Of a stretch of DNA of 64,000 nucleotides, positions 22,978 to 35,400 are shown piece by piece. Where the stretch lies: contig JARBJD010000061.1 of the NCBI GenBank assembly GCA_033064195.1, forward strand, positions 186,001-250,000, given 5' to 3'. Every line of letters starts with the position of its first letter. The first letter of the stretch is position 1. Source of the stretch: Blattamonas nauphoetae (taxonomy: Eukaryota > Preaxostyla > Oxymonadida). The translations under genes were made by a program, and so were the position numbers. A model generated the notes under the pieces. It did no database searches and was not told the origin of the DNA. It saw only the letters and a list, made by a program, of their open reading frames with translations.

Positions 22978-25900
22978 CTAGACTTTGCTCGCGAACTGAA
23001 GATTCAGTTTTTTGTCAGAGGCTTCGAGCGGCTTTGTGTTGCTCGTTCGAGTGTTGAGGAACAATGAAAGATCTGACAGCTTCGGTCGTTTGTCAGCGTT
23101 CAGAGAGAGGCATCGCTCGATTTGCCCTCTCAGAGCTTCGTCTGAAACATGGCTCAAATCAAGTCCTGTTCCTGTCGCAAGTGCTCGTTGAGCATTCGCT
23201 GCATCCAGTTCCCTGAATGGTACCAATTCAGTCTCTATTTCCCACAAGACGAGGCCAAGACTAAAAACTGCCCCGTGGCTCGCATTTGTTGTTTTCTGAT
23301 CTTCATTTTCATTTGGAGTCATTTCAGGTGCTTGCCATCGTTGTGCGTCGTTTCCTGTCTTCCCATCGTTCAGTGTCGTTCCTTGTTTCTCATCGTGCGA
23401 TAGATTGAAGATGACTGCGTTGTCGTCTTGGACAATGATCGAGTGAGGCGAGAAGTTGGAAAGGTACGCTGCCAGATTTGACGCGTCGAACTGAACAAGT
23501 CCGGCTGCAATCTGTGCTTCAATTGACTTCTTGTCAAATGAATGATTTTGGTGGTGAAGTGCCGGACGATGCAGACGATTGAAGAGTGTGTTGTGTCTGT
23601 TGATCTGAATTGTCTCTTCTCGCCCATCCATCATCATCCCTCGAACAACCACATGGTCAGGTGGAAGTTCTTCAGTGATCGGACCAGGCTGGTCGGCGTT
23701 ATTGAGAGGGACAAAGCTCTCGCTCTTCGCATCTGCCGGTTTGTCAAACACGAATGCGGTTGTTCCGACTGTGTTCTCATCAGCGATCTCCATCTTTTCG
23801 TCTATAACTTCTGGGAGGTCGTTGAGCTCGGCTTGGGAGGCGAGCGGTGCGTTCTTCTTTCGGTGTTGGCGACACCACAGAAGAAGAATGATGAGTAGGA
23901 TGAGGAGAAGGACGACAGAGACACCAATGATGACTGGAAGCAGCCATTTCATCGTTTGCGTGGTTAGGGACTTTTTGATATCAGCCAGACTCGCCTTTAT
24001 TTTGAAGGATGTCGTTGCTCCATCAACACCAAACAAGAGACGAGCATGCCATTCTGGTTCTGCTGTGAGCGAGTTCAGAAGTGTTGATTCGTTCAAAGTG
24101 ATGCTGAACGATGATTCTGTCCAGTTTTTTGGCGACGAGTAGAGTGGATCAACTTGTGTCGAGTTCTTTCGAGTTCCCTTCAGAACTTCGAACACCTCCA
24201 AAGTGAGCCCACAAGGAATCAGCAGCTCTCCTTCAATGTTGACGTTGAACAGTTTCGTCTTCTTGTCATATGCCACAACATTCTTCGTGATCGAAGGGAT
24301 GAAGAACACTTCGTACGGTTCAACAAGCTCAGACAACACAGAACACTCATCTTCCATCTTCATCCATCCCGACGACAGCTTGTCTGTCGATCCATCTCCT
24401 CCACTCAGCGTCTCAATCTCAATCAATCCATTTCCAACACAAATAATGTTTCGATGGAACGAATGAAAGTCTGAGAAATTGGCACTGTTCTTGTCGAAAG
24501 ATGATGTCTTGACTGTCATCTTCCCGTCCTTCATCGCAATCGCCCCATTCGCAAAATGAGAGAACGACGATCCCGTCAGAGTGGTTGTGCAGTTGTCCAG
24601 TGATACGAATCCTGTCGACCATCCGCAAATGTCTTCCTCGTTCGTTTGCGAGATCTGCTTCTGTCCATCGAAATCGCACAGTGAAAGATGGACGGTCGAG
24701 TTTGAGGCTGTGAGAAGCTGAGTGGTCGTTGTTGATGTGTCTGTCACGTTTGAGAAGCTTCCCGTGGCGGATGTCGAGAGTTCGAAGGGAATTGAACTGA
24801 AGGAAAGACCAGTCAAGTTTAGATTGGTGATTTGGAGTGATCCTGCAGAGACGGAGACAAGCTTGACTGAGATGGTTGAAGAGGAGGTGATTGAGCAAGA
24901 CGTGAGTGACAAGTCGCCGTTGTTCGACGAGATGAGCAACTGAGCTTGGGCTGACGAGAGGTCGAACGAGATGTGGGTGATGGTGATTGTGTGGCTTGTG
25001 GTTGAGGGATGAACATTCAAAAGGTGGCCATTTGAGGAAACTTGAACGACTCCAACTCTACCCTGAGGTTCAATCACCAGGTTTTGTTTCGATAGAGACA
25101 CTGCTCCATCCAGTCTGGTTTTTCCAATGATTTCCAATGTTAATGTGTGATCCCCAAAAAGATGAGAGTGAGATTTATCGAAGGTGCTGCACGGAAGAGT
25201 CGGGTGTCCGCATCCCTCTCCATCTCGTCCTTCCACACTCGTCGAGATCTCTGAGTGGCGATACGGGAACAGATAATAAAGCAGTGTCAGCGAGCGATAC
25301 TTGCTATCGTTGTCTTCCGCCAAGTCATCTCCCCACAGAACGTCATTGTTTTCGGGTGAAATCGGCTGGTTGTTGTTGATGATCCAGCGAGACGAGTCGA
25401 TGAGTGATTCGAATGAGGATGCTGTCAGATGGAGAGCATTGACTGGTCGAGCAGATGATGAACACGATGTGAAGGTCGCTTTGATGGACAATGACGATGA
25501 GACAAGTTCTTTCTCACAAACAATCGCTAAACCACCTCCCATCTGTTGTGAAGAGCAGCCATCGAATGTTGTGTGTGAAATAACGAGGACTCCGCCTTTT
25601 GAGATCGAACAATGCAGAGCTCCTCCTTCTCCACGCGAGGAACACGACGTGAAGAAAACTGGTTTTGATGCTGCCCCAATCTCCACTTTCTGGTTGTTCC
25701 CAATCGACAACGTCAGACAACGAACACTTTCCGAGTTCGAAGAGGTTGTTGTTGAGTCGATGAGAGAAGTGAAAGACGAAGAGACAATCGACATTGATCC
25801 TTTTCCACTGATCAGCGAAGATGACAGGACTGCCTTTTCGAAAGATGATGATTTCATCTCAATCTTTCCTCCTTCCATCCTCACAAGTGATCCAACTGCT

Positions 25901-28900
25901 ACATTTGAAAAATCGTTGCTGGTCATCAATTTCAGAATGGCTGTTCCACTCAGCGAGAAAGCAGCATGCGACGAGATCAGCGATGTGATCGGTCCAGAAA
26001 TCGATGACGTTCCACCAGACATCGAGATCAGAGGAGACGAGCGAGTTTGTTGGACAGTAACGATTACTTCCACAGTGTCGATTGAGAACGATCCAGAAGT
26101 GATCGAGACAAGTGGATGCGATGAACTTGGTGTTGTGATGCTTCCTTTCGTGAGAATCAGTGATCCTCCTCCAACAGCAAACAGACTCGACGAAATCGAT
26201 TTCGTATCAGAATTCACTGATCAGTCATTTATCTCGATGGTCCCTGATTGCACATCCAGAATCGGTGTCGTGCGGCTGGCAGAGTCAGTTCCGAAGACAA
26301 TCGAGAGCGTGGTGAGGGTGAGGCTGGATAAGGCACCCTTCTTGATGCTGATTTGCGCTTCATTTTCGATTGTGAGCGATTTCAATGTGGAGCCACGGAG
26401 AATCCATTTTGTCGCGATCGACAAAAGAGGCGATGTGAGAGAGAGATCAGAATCAATCGAAACTTCGGGAGTCTCAGATTCTAGAGAAGGCTCCTTCAAG
26501 TTGTTCATCGCTTGAGAAAGAGAAGAGCAGGGAAGTTCGGTCAAGCCACACAAAACGTGGTCTTCTCCACCTGTCTGAAGATGCACTGCTCCTGTTGTGT
26601 GTGGATGCCAATAAAACAGCAGAGATCCTTCCGTCCCTCCAACCTTCGTCTCTCGTCCCCCTAGCCGACCTCGCTCTTCGACTGAAAATACAGAATTCCC
26701 ATTCAAGGTGGGCTTGATCGAGGCGAGAGGAGATGGGTCAGGGGTTGGAGTGAGGTATGATGGGAGGTCAGAACAGACGATGAAGAGTCCGTTTCCATTT
26801 CCATCCTCAACTTCGCAATCTGTGAATGACACACTGTCCCCAGTTGTGAATGATCCCGTTGTGATGGCTGAAAGATCGACGAAACACGCTCCTCCATCCT
26901 TCAACGATGAGCATTCTGTGAATGTTGTGTGTGAAATTGAGAGGATTCCATCTCCCGAGAGAGTGCAATGCAGAGCTCCTCCATCTCCACGAGACGAACA
27001 CGATGTGAAGAAAACTGGTTTCGATACTGCTCCGATTGAGAGGACTTGGCCGTCTCCAACTGGAATATCGATGGCGTGGCTGGGCGGTGACGATGAGTCT
27101 TTCTCTTTGATCGAGAGGAATGTCGAGTCGAGGATGGTCAGCGAGCCACTTCCAGTGATGAACGATGAGATGGATGTGATGTTCGAGAAGGACGACGATT
27201 CGATGGAGGCTGTGCCCACAATGTTGAGGAATGTTCCAAGTTCAGAATGAGTGAGATCAACTTCTTGCTCCTTCAGATCGACATGGATCCCGCTTTGAAT
27301 TTGGATGATGCTCGCTCCTTGGTTGAGACTGCACGATGGGAAGACACATTTCGAGATTGTTGCTGAACCTTCTGCGATTTCAACGAGATGTCCAGAAATC
27401 GTGGGTGACGAAGATGGGTTGACGAAAGTGATCGTAGTCAGAGTTAGCGTGCCTGACGAAGAAATACTGGCTTTCCCGGAGTCGATAGGAGTGAGGACGA
27501 TGGACAGGGATTCAGCAACGAGAATGCCGCTCTGTTTCACTGTGAGGAGCGATCCTGTCGAGTCCTTTGTTTTCAGCAGAGCGAGCTTCGAGACGTCAGT
27601 GCTGGTGAGTTTGATCTTCTTTGCGATGACCAGAGGATCCTCCTCGTGTTCGCCCTCTCCGACTGAGATTTGAGTATATTCCGATTGGACGAGGATGGTT
27701 GGGCAGAGTTTGAGAGCGTAAGCGACTGTTTTACATGCACGAGAGGGATGAGCACACATCGCTTCGTCGATGGCCGTTTCGAGATCGGCTTCTGTGGCGA
27801 CTCGAAGACGAGGAGGGATGAAGCCAGAACTGAAATCTTTCTTTTCTGTGATGAATGGTTCGTTGCAGAGAAATTGACAGTTCGAGAAGGAGAGTTGGCT
27901 GGAGTCTGAATACCAGTTCTTCTCCATGCTGATTCTTCCCTTCTGGAGACTTGTTCTTGAAGACGCCACGAAGAGTCCATCCACGCTAACAACATTGGGA
28001 GATTTGCCACCAAAAGCGAGTGGTGCCCATTCTTTATCTTCAATTCCGCAGTCGATGAAGCTTATTTTGGAGAGACTGAGACCATTTGATGACCAGACAA
28101 AGAATATTGTGGGATGGCCTCCGATACAATTTAGAAGCACAATATCTTCAACAGATGAACCGGTTGAGATGTTGTTGAAAAAGACAGCATTCATCATGTG
28201 AGCCGATGAACACTCGGCGATACTGCAGTCCTGAGCGATGATTTGTCCATGTTCAACCGCAAGAGCGCCAGAATAAGCACTATACAGTTTCTTTGTGATT
28301 CGGCAGTTCAGAAAGTCGCACGATGTGATGGTGGTTGTCGTGACCTCCAATGATGTCAGAGCTGCTCCTCGTATTTTGATCCCATTGGCTGTGAGTGACC
28401 TGAACAGGCAGGAGGTGATCAAAGCCGAGCCAATCTGGTTCAAATACAGTCCGGCCCCCGATCCTCCAGCGATGGAGTTCCCTTCAAAGCGACAGTTGGT
28501 GATTTCGATTGATCCTGGTTTTGCGGCGTTTCCAATCACTCCAACAATCCCACCGCGAGTGTGAGCAGACGGTGTTTGAACTGTAGGATCAGTGATATCA
28601 ATTCCAGCGTAATCTTTGTCGAGCGAGTGGCAGTCTTCAAAGCGACTGTTTTCGATGGTGACTTTGCTGTTTGTGGAGAGTGATGCTTCCACAGCCACTC
28701 CACTCCCTTTCTGTCGGGTGATCGTCGTGATGTTGGACGATTTCATGGTGAGGAGATTTGTCGCAGCGTTGGTGATTTGGATTGGAGTGGCATCTTGAAA
28801 GACGAAGGATGATATACGAACCGAATTGAATGTGAGTGATCCGCTCCGTCCGATAAAGAATGGTTTTGTGAAGAGTGCGCCAGTCTGATCAGCTCCATCA

Positions 28901-30875
28901 ACGATGACATCACACAGCTCGAAAGTTCCTCCATTCGACACTTCAACGAGGGTGGATGTGGTTGAGGGAACGAGAGAGACACTGCTTAGAGCGAGAGAGC
29001 CAGTTGTGATGGAGAAGAGCACACTCGTTGACTTGTCAGCAATCCGCACTTTGTCCTTCCCATCTCCCACAATCACCAACTGCCGCTCTCCGATCGTCAG
29101 ATCCCTTTCTTCCATTTGGACAGATTCAGAGTTCACATCGCATTTCAGTTTCAGCTTCCCTTCGAAGAGCACCCAACAGAATTCTTCATCGGAACCATCT
29201 GTTGAGTCAATGATGATGTCCGGAACTGTCAGGAAGTTGGTTCGGACATTCTCCGATCCATCAAAATGAAAGACCGACCTTGGCTGATTGGTTGAATAGC
29301 AATTGACAACCTTGTTCTGGTTCAGTGAATTCAAAACATCTGTGACACTGACATCTAACCCTCCCAATTCTCCATCTCCGGCTTCGAACCAACAATCCCC
29401 CAATGTAAAATCAGCGAGTACTGTTGCTCCAGCTGATAAGTTGACGTGATCAAAGACAGGACCGATATTTCCTGAAATTCCAACGATTTTCCAGAAGTAA
29501 AGTGAGATTGCTCCTTTCTGATTTCGGAACCCAAATTGACCATGTGTGCTTCCGATACAATGAGAAAGAACGCAAGATGATGATGTAAACGTGCCTTGAC
29601 TTTCAATTAACTTGTACATCCCTTCAAAACGACTGACTTCGCAATGTTCGAAGATGGTGTTGTGGAGAGCCACATTGAGAGGTCTAGAGATGTGGCATGA
29701 GTCAATAAAATCAGCCTTGTTTTCTTCAAAACAGCAAGAATCGATTGTTGTGGAATAACCACCTTCTGCAATGGAAGTGGTGTGGATAGCACCACTGTGA
29801 TATTCGGCCGAACAATCAGAGAAATTTGACGACAAAAATTGAGCGTATGGTCCGCTTGGTGCAGTGGAGGTGAAAAAAATAGCACCAGCACACGCAGATC
29901 CAGTCACATAACATGATGTGAAGGAGCATCTGTCTACCGTGAGATCAGCAATGTTTTGACAACTAATTGCTCCTCCATACACATCTGTGATCGCATGACA
30001 CCCTTGAAAAGTGTCTCCAGTGAACGAGAAGAGGTTTCCGGTCGCGGTGTCAGTTGTTTTGATTTCTTGGCGTTCCTTGTTGCTTGTACCCGTCCTTCTC
30101 GTTTGAAAATACGAGTTGTTGAGAGAAGTGAATGAAACGTGTCTGTTCAAGCTTAGAAACACATTTCCATCAAGCACATCCTCGTTGAACTTGAACGAGT
30201 TTCCAACGATGAGTGATGAAGTCTGACTTGCGTGCTGTGCTTCCATTGAGGATGGGGTTGGAGAATGTGTCACATTTCTGATCTTACAGTGGCAGAGTTG
30301 GATGGTTCGGAGAGTATCTCCCAGTATCGAGAAATTGCAACATTGAGGGTCTGTTCCAGGCGACAGGCAAACAATATGACCTCTCCATTCGTGGACGGAC
30401 TACCGATCAGCGATGATGTTGTGGTTGGTTGGATTAGAGTGGTCTTGATCAGCATAAGTGTTCCATCCACTTCGAACAATTTGTGACCGTTTGATTCCAG
30501 AAGGCAGCTTTCAAACTGGAAGAACGATGTCTCATCCACTGCAGCAATGATCTGGTTGGTGATGGTGAAGGCAACTTTCGTGAAAGACAACGACGAATTG
30601 CTGAGCGAGAAAAGTGGTTGGTTGTCGATGACACGTTGGGACGGTAGAATGGTAGAAATGTCAGACGTCGATATGAAATCAATGTTCTGAGTGACAATAG
30701 TCATCGGCTTGCTGATGATCACTGACATATCGAGTTTGATCTCGGAATGGCCATGTGCACAATTGGATGACAGATTGCTGGTCTTAACAAGAACACTGAG
30801 ATCGCTTGGTTGGCAGAATGACCAAGTAAAGACGAAAAAAAACAGGGAGACGCATCTGTGTCGCTGATAACGCAC
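22978..30875 (-). pseudogene. giant beta-helix / membrane / pseudokinase gene with a few breaks
   Basis: About 2,630 codons. The N-terminus has a hydrophobic signal region (MRLP then VFTWSFCQPSDLS). Next come many right-handed beta-helix coils, with short repeats such as KPVFFTSCSSRGEGGALHCS (25690 region) and nearly the same at 27000. Then FFIPSITKN, IPCGLTLEVFEV, the juxtamembrane EPEWHARLLFG, a membrane helix after MKWLLPVIIGVSVV, and a cytosolic kinase-like domain with QRWQAPEM, LGLVLWEIETELVPF and CLSLNADKRPKL. The HRD and DFG positions read NFSPHSIIVQDDNAVIFNL, so catalysis is unlikely. Three disruptions are seen: an 8-T run after the start codon that throws the signal peptide out of frame, a frame change near 30355, and an in-frame TGA at 26223-26221 with both sides in one frame. 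Each is a single small change, so it is either a young pseudogene or carries assembly errors. Probably a surface receptor-like protein. Confidence 0.75.
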
Positions 30876-31075
30876 TTGATGATTTCCGGCTGAGATTCAA
30901 ATAATATAGTATGGCTTGATCATCGTGTGAAACCTTATTTTCTATCACTTCCACAAACTGGTATGTTTCTATTGGAGCTGCAGTCGATGTGGGATTAGGC
31001 GCGGATGTTTATTCCAAACAAATCGCGTTTTGCGAATCCTCAAGTTCCAATCTATGGGAACACTGATCATTCAAA

Positions 31076-31528
31076 ATGAACCCTCATCAAATTGTTCCAA
31101 TGTCATCTTCTCGTTTTTCAGGAAATGATTGGTATGCCTCTAGAATGTTGAATCATCATTTTCAACAGAAGAATATTCTGTTTCTGGTGTTCTGTTCACC
31201 AAATGAAAATGACGTTCGCATCTTGTCGAACAGAAAGATTCCATTTCACCAGATTGGACGCAAAACAGGAATGAAGCGATTCAACCATGGGCACAAAGTC
31301 CGGAAGCTTCGTTCTCAGAAGTCTTCGAAGAAATCCTTTTTTTCTCATCGTCATTCTCAGCCTCAGATTCCGACGCAAATAGTCGCACCAGCAATCACGC
31401 CCGAAGTTGCCCAGCAAGACAAGGACGAACTCGAGGAGGAGGCAGTTTCGTTCTTTGACTGTCCTCCAACACCTTATTTCTCAAATGCCGACATCTATCG
31501 TTTGTCGCGACCCGAAGAGAATGATTGA
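31076..31528 (+). CDS. small basic protein of unknown function
   Basis: A 150-codon frame starting MNPHQIVPMSS. A Lys/Arg-rich centre (GMKRFNHGHKVRKLRSQKSS) is followed by a proline-rich patch and an acidic end (QDKDELEEEAV) closing with YRLSRPEEND. An AATAAA lies about 130 nt after the stop (near 31657), a plausible poly(A) signal. The charge pattern suggests a nuclear or ribosome-associated protein, but no family is recognised. TTTTTCAG near 31125 could be a 3' splice site, so the first 15 codons may be intron. Confidence 0.5.
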   Translation: MNPHQIVPMSSSRFSGNDWYASRMLNHHFQQKNILFLVFCSPNENDVRILSNRKIPFHQIGRKTGMKRFNHGHKVRKLRSQKSSKKSFFSHRHSQPQIPTQIVAPAITPEVAQQDKDELEEEAVSFFDCPPTPYFSNADIYRLSRPEEND

Positions 31529-32428
31529 AACAGGGCTATAACGTGGAATTGATGGAACAAATACTTCCATAATGGTCTTAATTTCGCTATATTTCATTTC
31601 AACAAGTCATAATTTCGGTTTTCTTTTTGACTTCAATTTGTTGCCTTGTGTGGTACAATAAAGACATTAATGAGTAGGGTGAGACCAAAAATTCACGGGA
31701 TTCACCCCTGGATCATGCTGTGAGATTGAAATGATCTGGTTTAGTGTTCCTTTTTTTTTGGACCAAAAGCGTTGCCGAATTCTGGGAGAATGGTACAAAT
31801 ATATCACAAAGATTCATAAAAAATGAAAATACAATAACGAGAAGTCGAAGTGATGATCGGAATGATGAGAGTTAGTCGAACAGACAGAGCGGAAATGAGA
31901 CCAGAATGTGAAAGTGTGTCAGGACCGACTCATAAATGTCAGACAAGCACCAAAGTCACATGATGACACTATGAGAATGCAACAAGGAAAAGAAACAAAT
32001 TAGTCATCCAGTTCCATCAACTTGAGAGAAGAAGCTGACTCGAAGCAGAGATGTCTGTGGATGTCCGAGGCTTGTGTAAGAATGACTGATAAATCGAGAT
32101 AGTGATGACTTAAACGTGATAAACAGATATAGAATTGGTTGTTGGGTCTGATATCACGGTAGTGAAGGAGAGGAACGGCTTCGAAGATGATTGTGTCAGT
32201 TCGTTCATTTGGACTGCAGAAGATATTTGATAAAGAGTGAAACCATAGAGATCAATCAATAAATGAGTTGTAGGACAGCGATTGTGATGATTTTCTCAAA
32301 GTCAAGAATTATGAGTCTTTACGTGGTATCGGTGATTGGTGAAGTAGTTCCGGATTTTGAGGGTAGAATGGGCTGCAGGATCGTGGTAGTGACGACGAAT
32401 GGAAGTGATAACTGCCATTCAGGAAAGA
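31529..32428. other. intergenic, AT-rich
   Basis: Holds the likely poly(A) signal AATAAA of the preceding gene and should contain the promoter and possible 5' exons of gene D. An open stretch at about 32263-32400 (GEVVPDFEGRM) might be an extra 5' exon, which I cannot prove. No repeats stand out. Confidence 0.45.
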
Positions 32429-35400
32429 ATGATCGAGAGACTTGAAAGATTGAAAAATCATGGTTCGATCTTACCATCTCGAGATTTAGACATGTTTCTT
32501 CGTGAGGGATCCTCAGGCATTTGAGTGGTGGGATCAAAACAGGTAAAACTGGGATCAATTGATCCCAGTCCCCATTTTTTGACTGACATCACTTTCTTAA
32601 ATAAGCGTTTCGAGATTTTTCTCATTAAATTACATCTTGGATATTCAAATTCTCAGAAAAACGTATTTTTTGATGATTCTCGAGCATTCCGATCGAAATG
32701 ATTCTTTAGGAGAATGGGGTCGAGAACAAGAGTGAGGAAGAGTGGAGAAGAGCGATGGGATCAGAACGATTTATCTCCTCCACTATAAACAATGTCATCA
32801 CGACACGAAAGACAAGTGTATGGCATTGAACCAACGAGCATAAATGGAAAAGCGGATCTCTCGTTTCTGGAAGATCTGGAATAAGGAACTTTGGAAAGAA
32901 AAGTTTGAATCGCTATTCTCTCGAACCCTCTCATGATATCTCTGTCAGATCGTCGATTTTGCGATCATATGTGAAGTTGAGTGGAATTCCGAATCAATAG
33001 TGTGATTGATTCGCCTGCAATGCATCAGTCTGTGACGTTCTTCTCATTCTGTTTTCAGTTGTGACATACACAATCACGTTCTCGATGAAATGGCTGCTGA
33101 CATGGGCAGCGGATCCGTCGTCGATGTGGGTGGCGGGGATGGGCTATAGATGGCTACCCTTTGTGTCAGGAACGATAGTCAATCTTGCGATGACGGATAA
33201 CGTGCAGTTTGACATTATTGTTCGGGAAATCAACCAGATTATTGACCTTCTGGTGCAGTTGGTGCTGTTGACCGCGCTGTTGGTTGGGCTTTTGGATTCG
33301 TCGTCACTGTCGAGCATCTGCGTGATGGTTCGTGCGGAGGTGGACGATCGAGTTCAGAAAACATTAGAATCGATTCATGGGATTCGGGTATGTTCCTTTT
33401 GTGTTTGTGACATGTTTTGATTGCCGTTCAGGTGATCTCGATGAACTGATGGGAAGAGCCGATGAAGAAGGCGATTTCCATGATTCGTGAGCGAGAGATG
33501 GACTTCATTGGGTAAACAGAGAACCGGAAGAACATCCCTGCCTTCTCCTCCCCAAAAACGATCACCAACCAAACATTACTAAATCTCGATTCGTCCCAAA
33601 CAATACTGCTCCTCATCGCCTCCTCATCCTCCCATCTCCCTCACTCACTCACCACCGCTCGCCCACCGACGTCTCCCGCACTGTGCAGTCGTCGCTACTG
33701 TCGTCTTCGTCGTCGATCCAAACCGCGCTGCACTTCCAAAAAGTGTGCATCTCTCGGCTGTTCTTGCTTTCAATTTTTCAAAGTCGCTCTCCTTATTCGC
33801 TATCCCAATCTCCCATAATCGGTCTCCTTCCTTCTAAGGCAGTTCAGCTTGTCTTTCCCAGAAATTTTCATTTCTCACTCATCACTTGTGTTTTGGACAT
33901 ACCATCAATTTTAACCGTAGGAAAAAGAATAAATCACCGAGTGTTCTTCGGATCACCTTCAATACCTCTGAAATTATTGTCAATCGGTCGTACTGAAAGC
34001 GATAAAAAGTTCACTTGTTTTTGTTCGATATAATGAACATTTTCATTTCATCTCTTTTTGCTATTCAGATATCATATATTTGAAGAAGGAAAATAATGAA
34101 AAGAAACGAAACAGTATTGTAGAAATTAACTGGGATCAGATCCGACTGGGATCACTGGGATCGAATCAGAAGCCTGATCCGGGATCCTGCTCGGACCAAT
34201 CGGTCACTCTTAATAGTCCAACCGTTTGCATTATCAGTTTCATTATCATCTAATCAGACAAAGGAACAGGAACTTCTCAGAAACACCTTCGCTCTCTTCA
34301 AAGAAGATTCCATTCAATGTCTTCTCGATCATCTCCGAGGTACGTCCACTTCATCTTTGACTGAACCATATTTTCACATTTCAGAATCAGAACCAATTGT
34401 GTCTGACGAGAATGTTGGATGGTTCGAAGATGGCTTCTCTGAGCCGTTCCAACCAGATTTCATTCCCAACTGTGTTGTGTGCCTCGTTCATCGTTGATTG
34501 TTTCAGCATCTCCAGAAGTGTGTCATGGACTGTCTATTGATTATTGGTCTGTTTTCGTTCTCATCTTCATTCTGACAGTCCAATCCACATTCTCCCAAAA
34601 CTGTGAAGACATGTTGGTCGAGATTCTTTCTCAAATCATCTATGCTTGGCTAAACGACATAATTCATCCTGCACTGACACCCAATGTGTGTTCTCTCTTC
34701 GTTTCCTCATTTTGTCAAGTTCAACCAATTTGTCCATCAATTCACTTCAAGTCCAGTTGGATTGGGGCTGATGCGGAGAACACAGCAGAAATACAATTTG
34801 AAGCATGATTTGATGGAGTTTCTTGTCGACAATTGTCTGATTTCCCAAACTCCTTCCGAACAATCCCAAATCATCCTCACTCGACAGACTCCCCTTCTCA
34901 TCTCTGCCATCGACAAAATCAACACACACTTTTCCATCTCCGATCTGTCCCGATATCTCTCCACTCCTCCTGATCTCACAGACAAGGATGACAAAGATTC
35001 CTCAGCCAGAGCAGACCTCGCCTTTGATGTGCTGTTTCTGTCTCTGCTGAGCATCGTGTCGGACGAGGCATTCCACAAACCAGCTCGACACCTCCTGGCC
35101 CGCATGTTTGAGATGTCGGAAGGCGAGTTGGAGAGACTTCTGTTGGAGCGAGAGGTTCGACGTGGAGATTTGGAGATGGAGTGGCTGGGCGAGGGAAGAA
35201 CGAAAGAAGACACTCTGTCGTTCGCAGAAGGAGTGTGGATGCTGCTGGGAAGAAGAGAGACAGAGGAGGAACGAGACGAGGACACAACTAAGACAGACAA
35301 CGACGAAACGAATGAGGAGGAAACAGAACAAGAAACAGAAACAGAATCTTGGCCTGTTAAGCTGTGTCCAGTCGAGGTGGCAATGTCCAGTCCAATGTCC

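Larger units (their letters stand above)
32514..34180. mobile_element. 1.67-kb hAT-like TIR element in gene D
   Basis: Flanked by a perfect 8-bp direct repeat, GGGATCCT (32506-32513, 34181-34188). The left end starts CAGGCATTTGA and the right end, reverse-complemented, reads GGATCAGGCTTCTGA, so the termini are diverged or one has lost 4 bp. GGGATC/GATCCC motifs recur in both ends. An 8-bp duplication and a CAGG terminus fit the hAT superfamily. No transposase is seen. The host coding frame is restored on removal. Confidence 0.7.

Noticed and set aside
26218-26226. Stop-codon reassignment (TGA read as an amino acid)
   Set aside because: TGA ends several other genes in this window (for example at 3917, 6441, 51831 and 54850).
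25301-26515. 404-codon plus-strand frame
   Set aside because: Antisense of the beta-helix coils at 22978-30875. The minus frame carries the family motifs.
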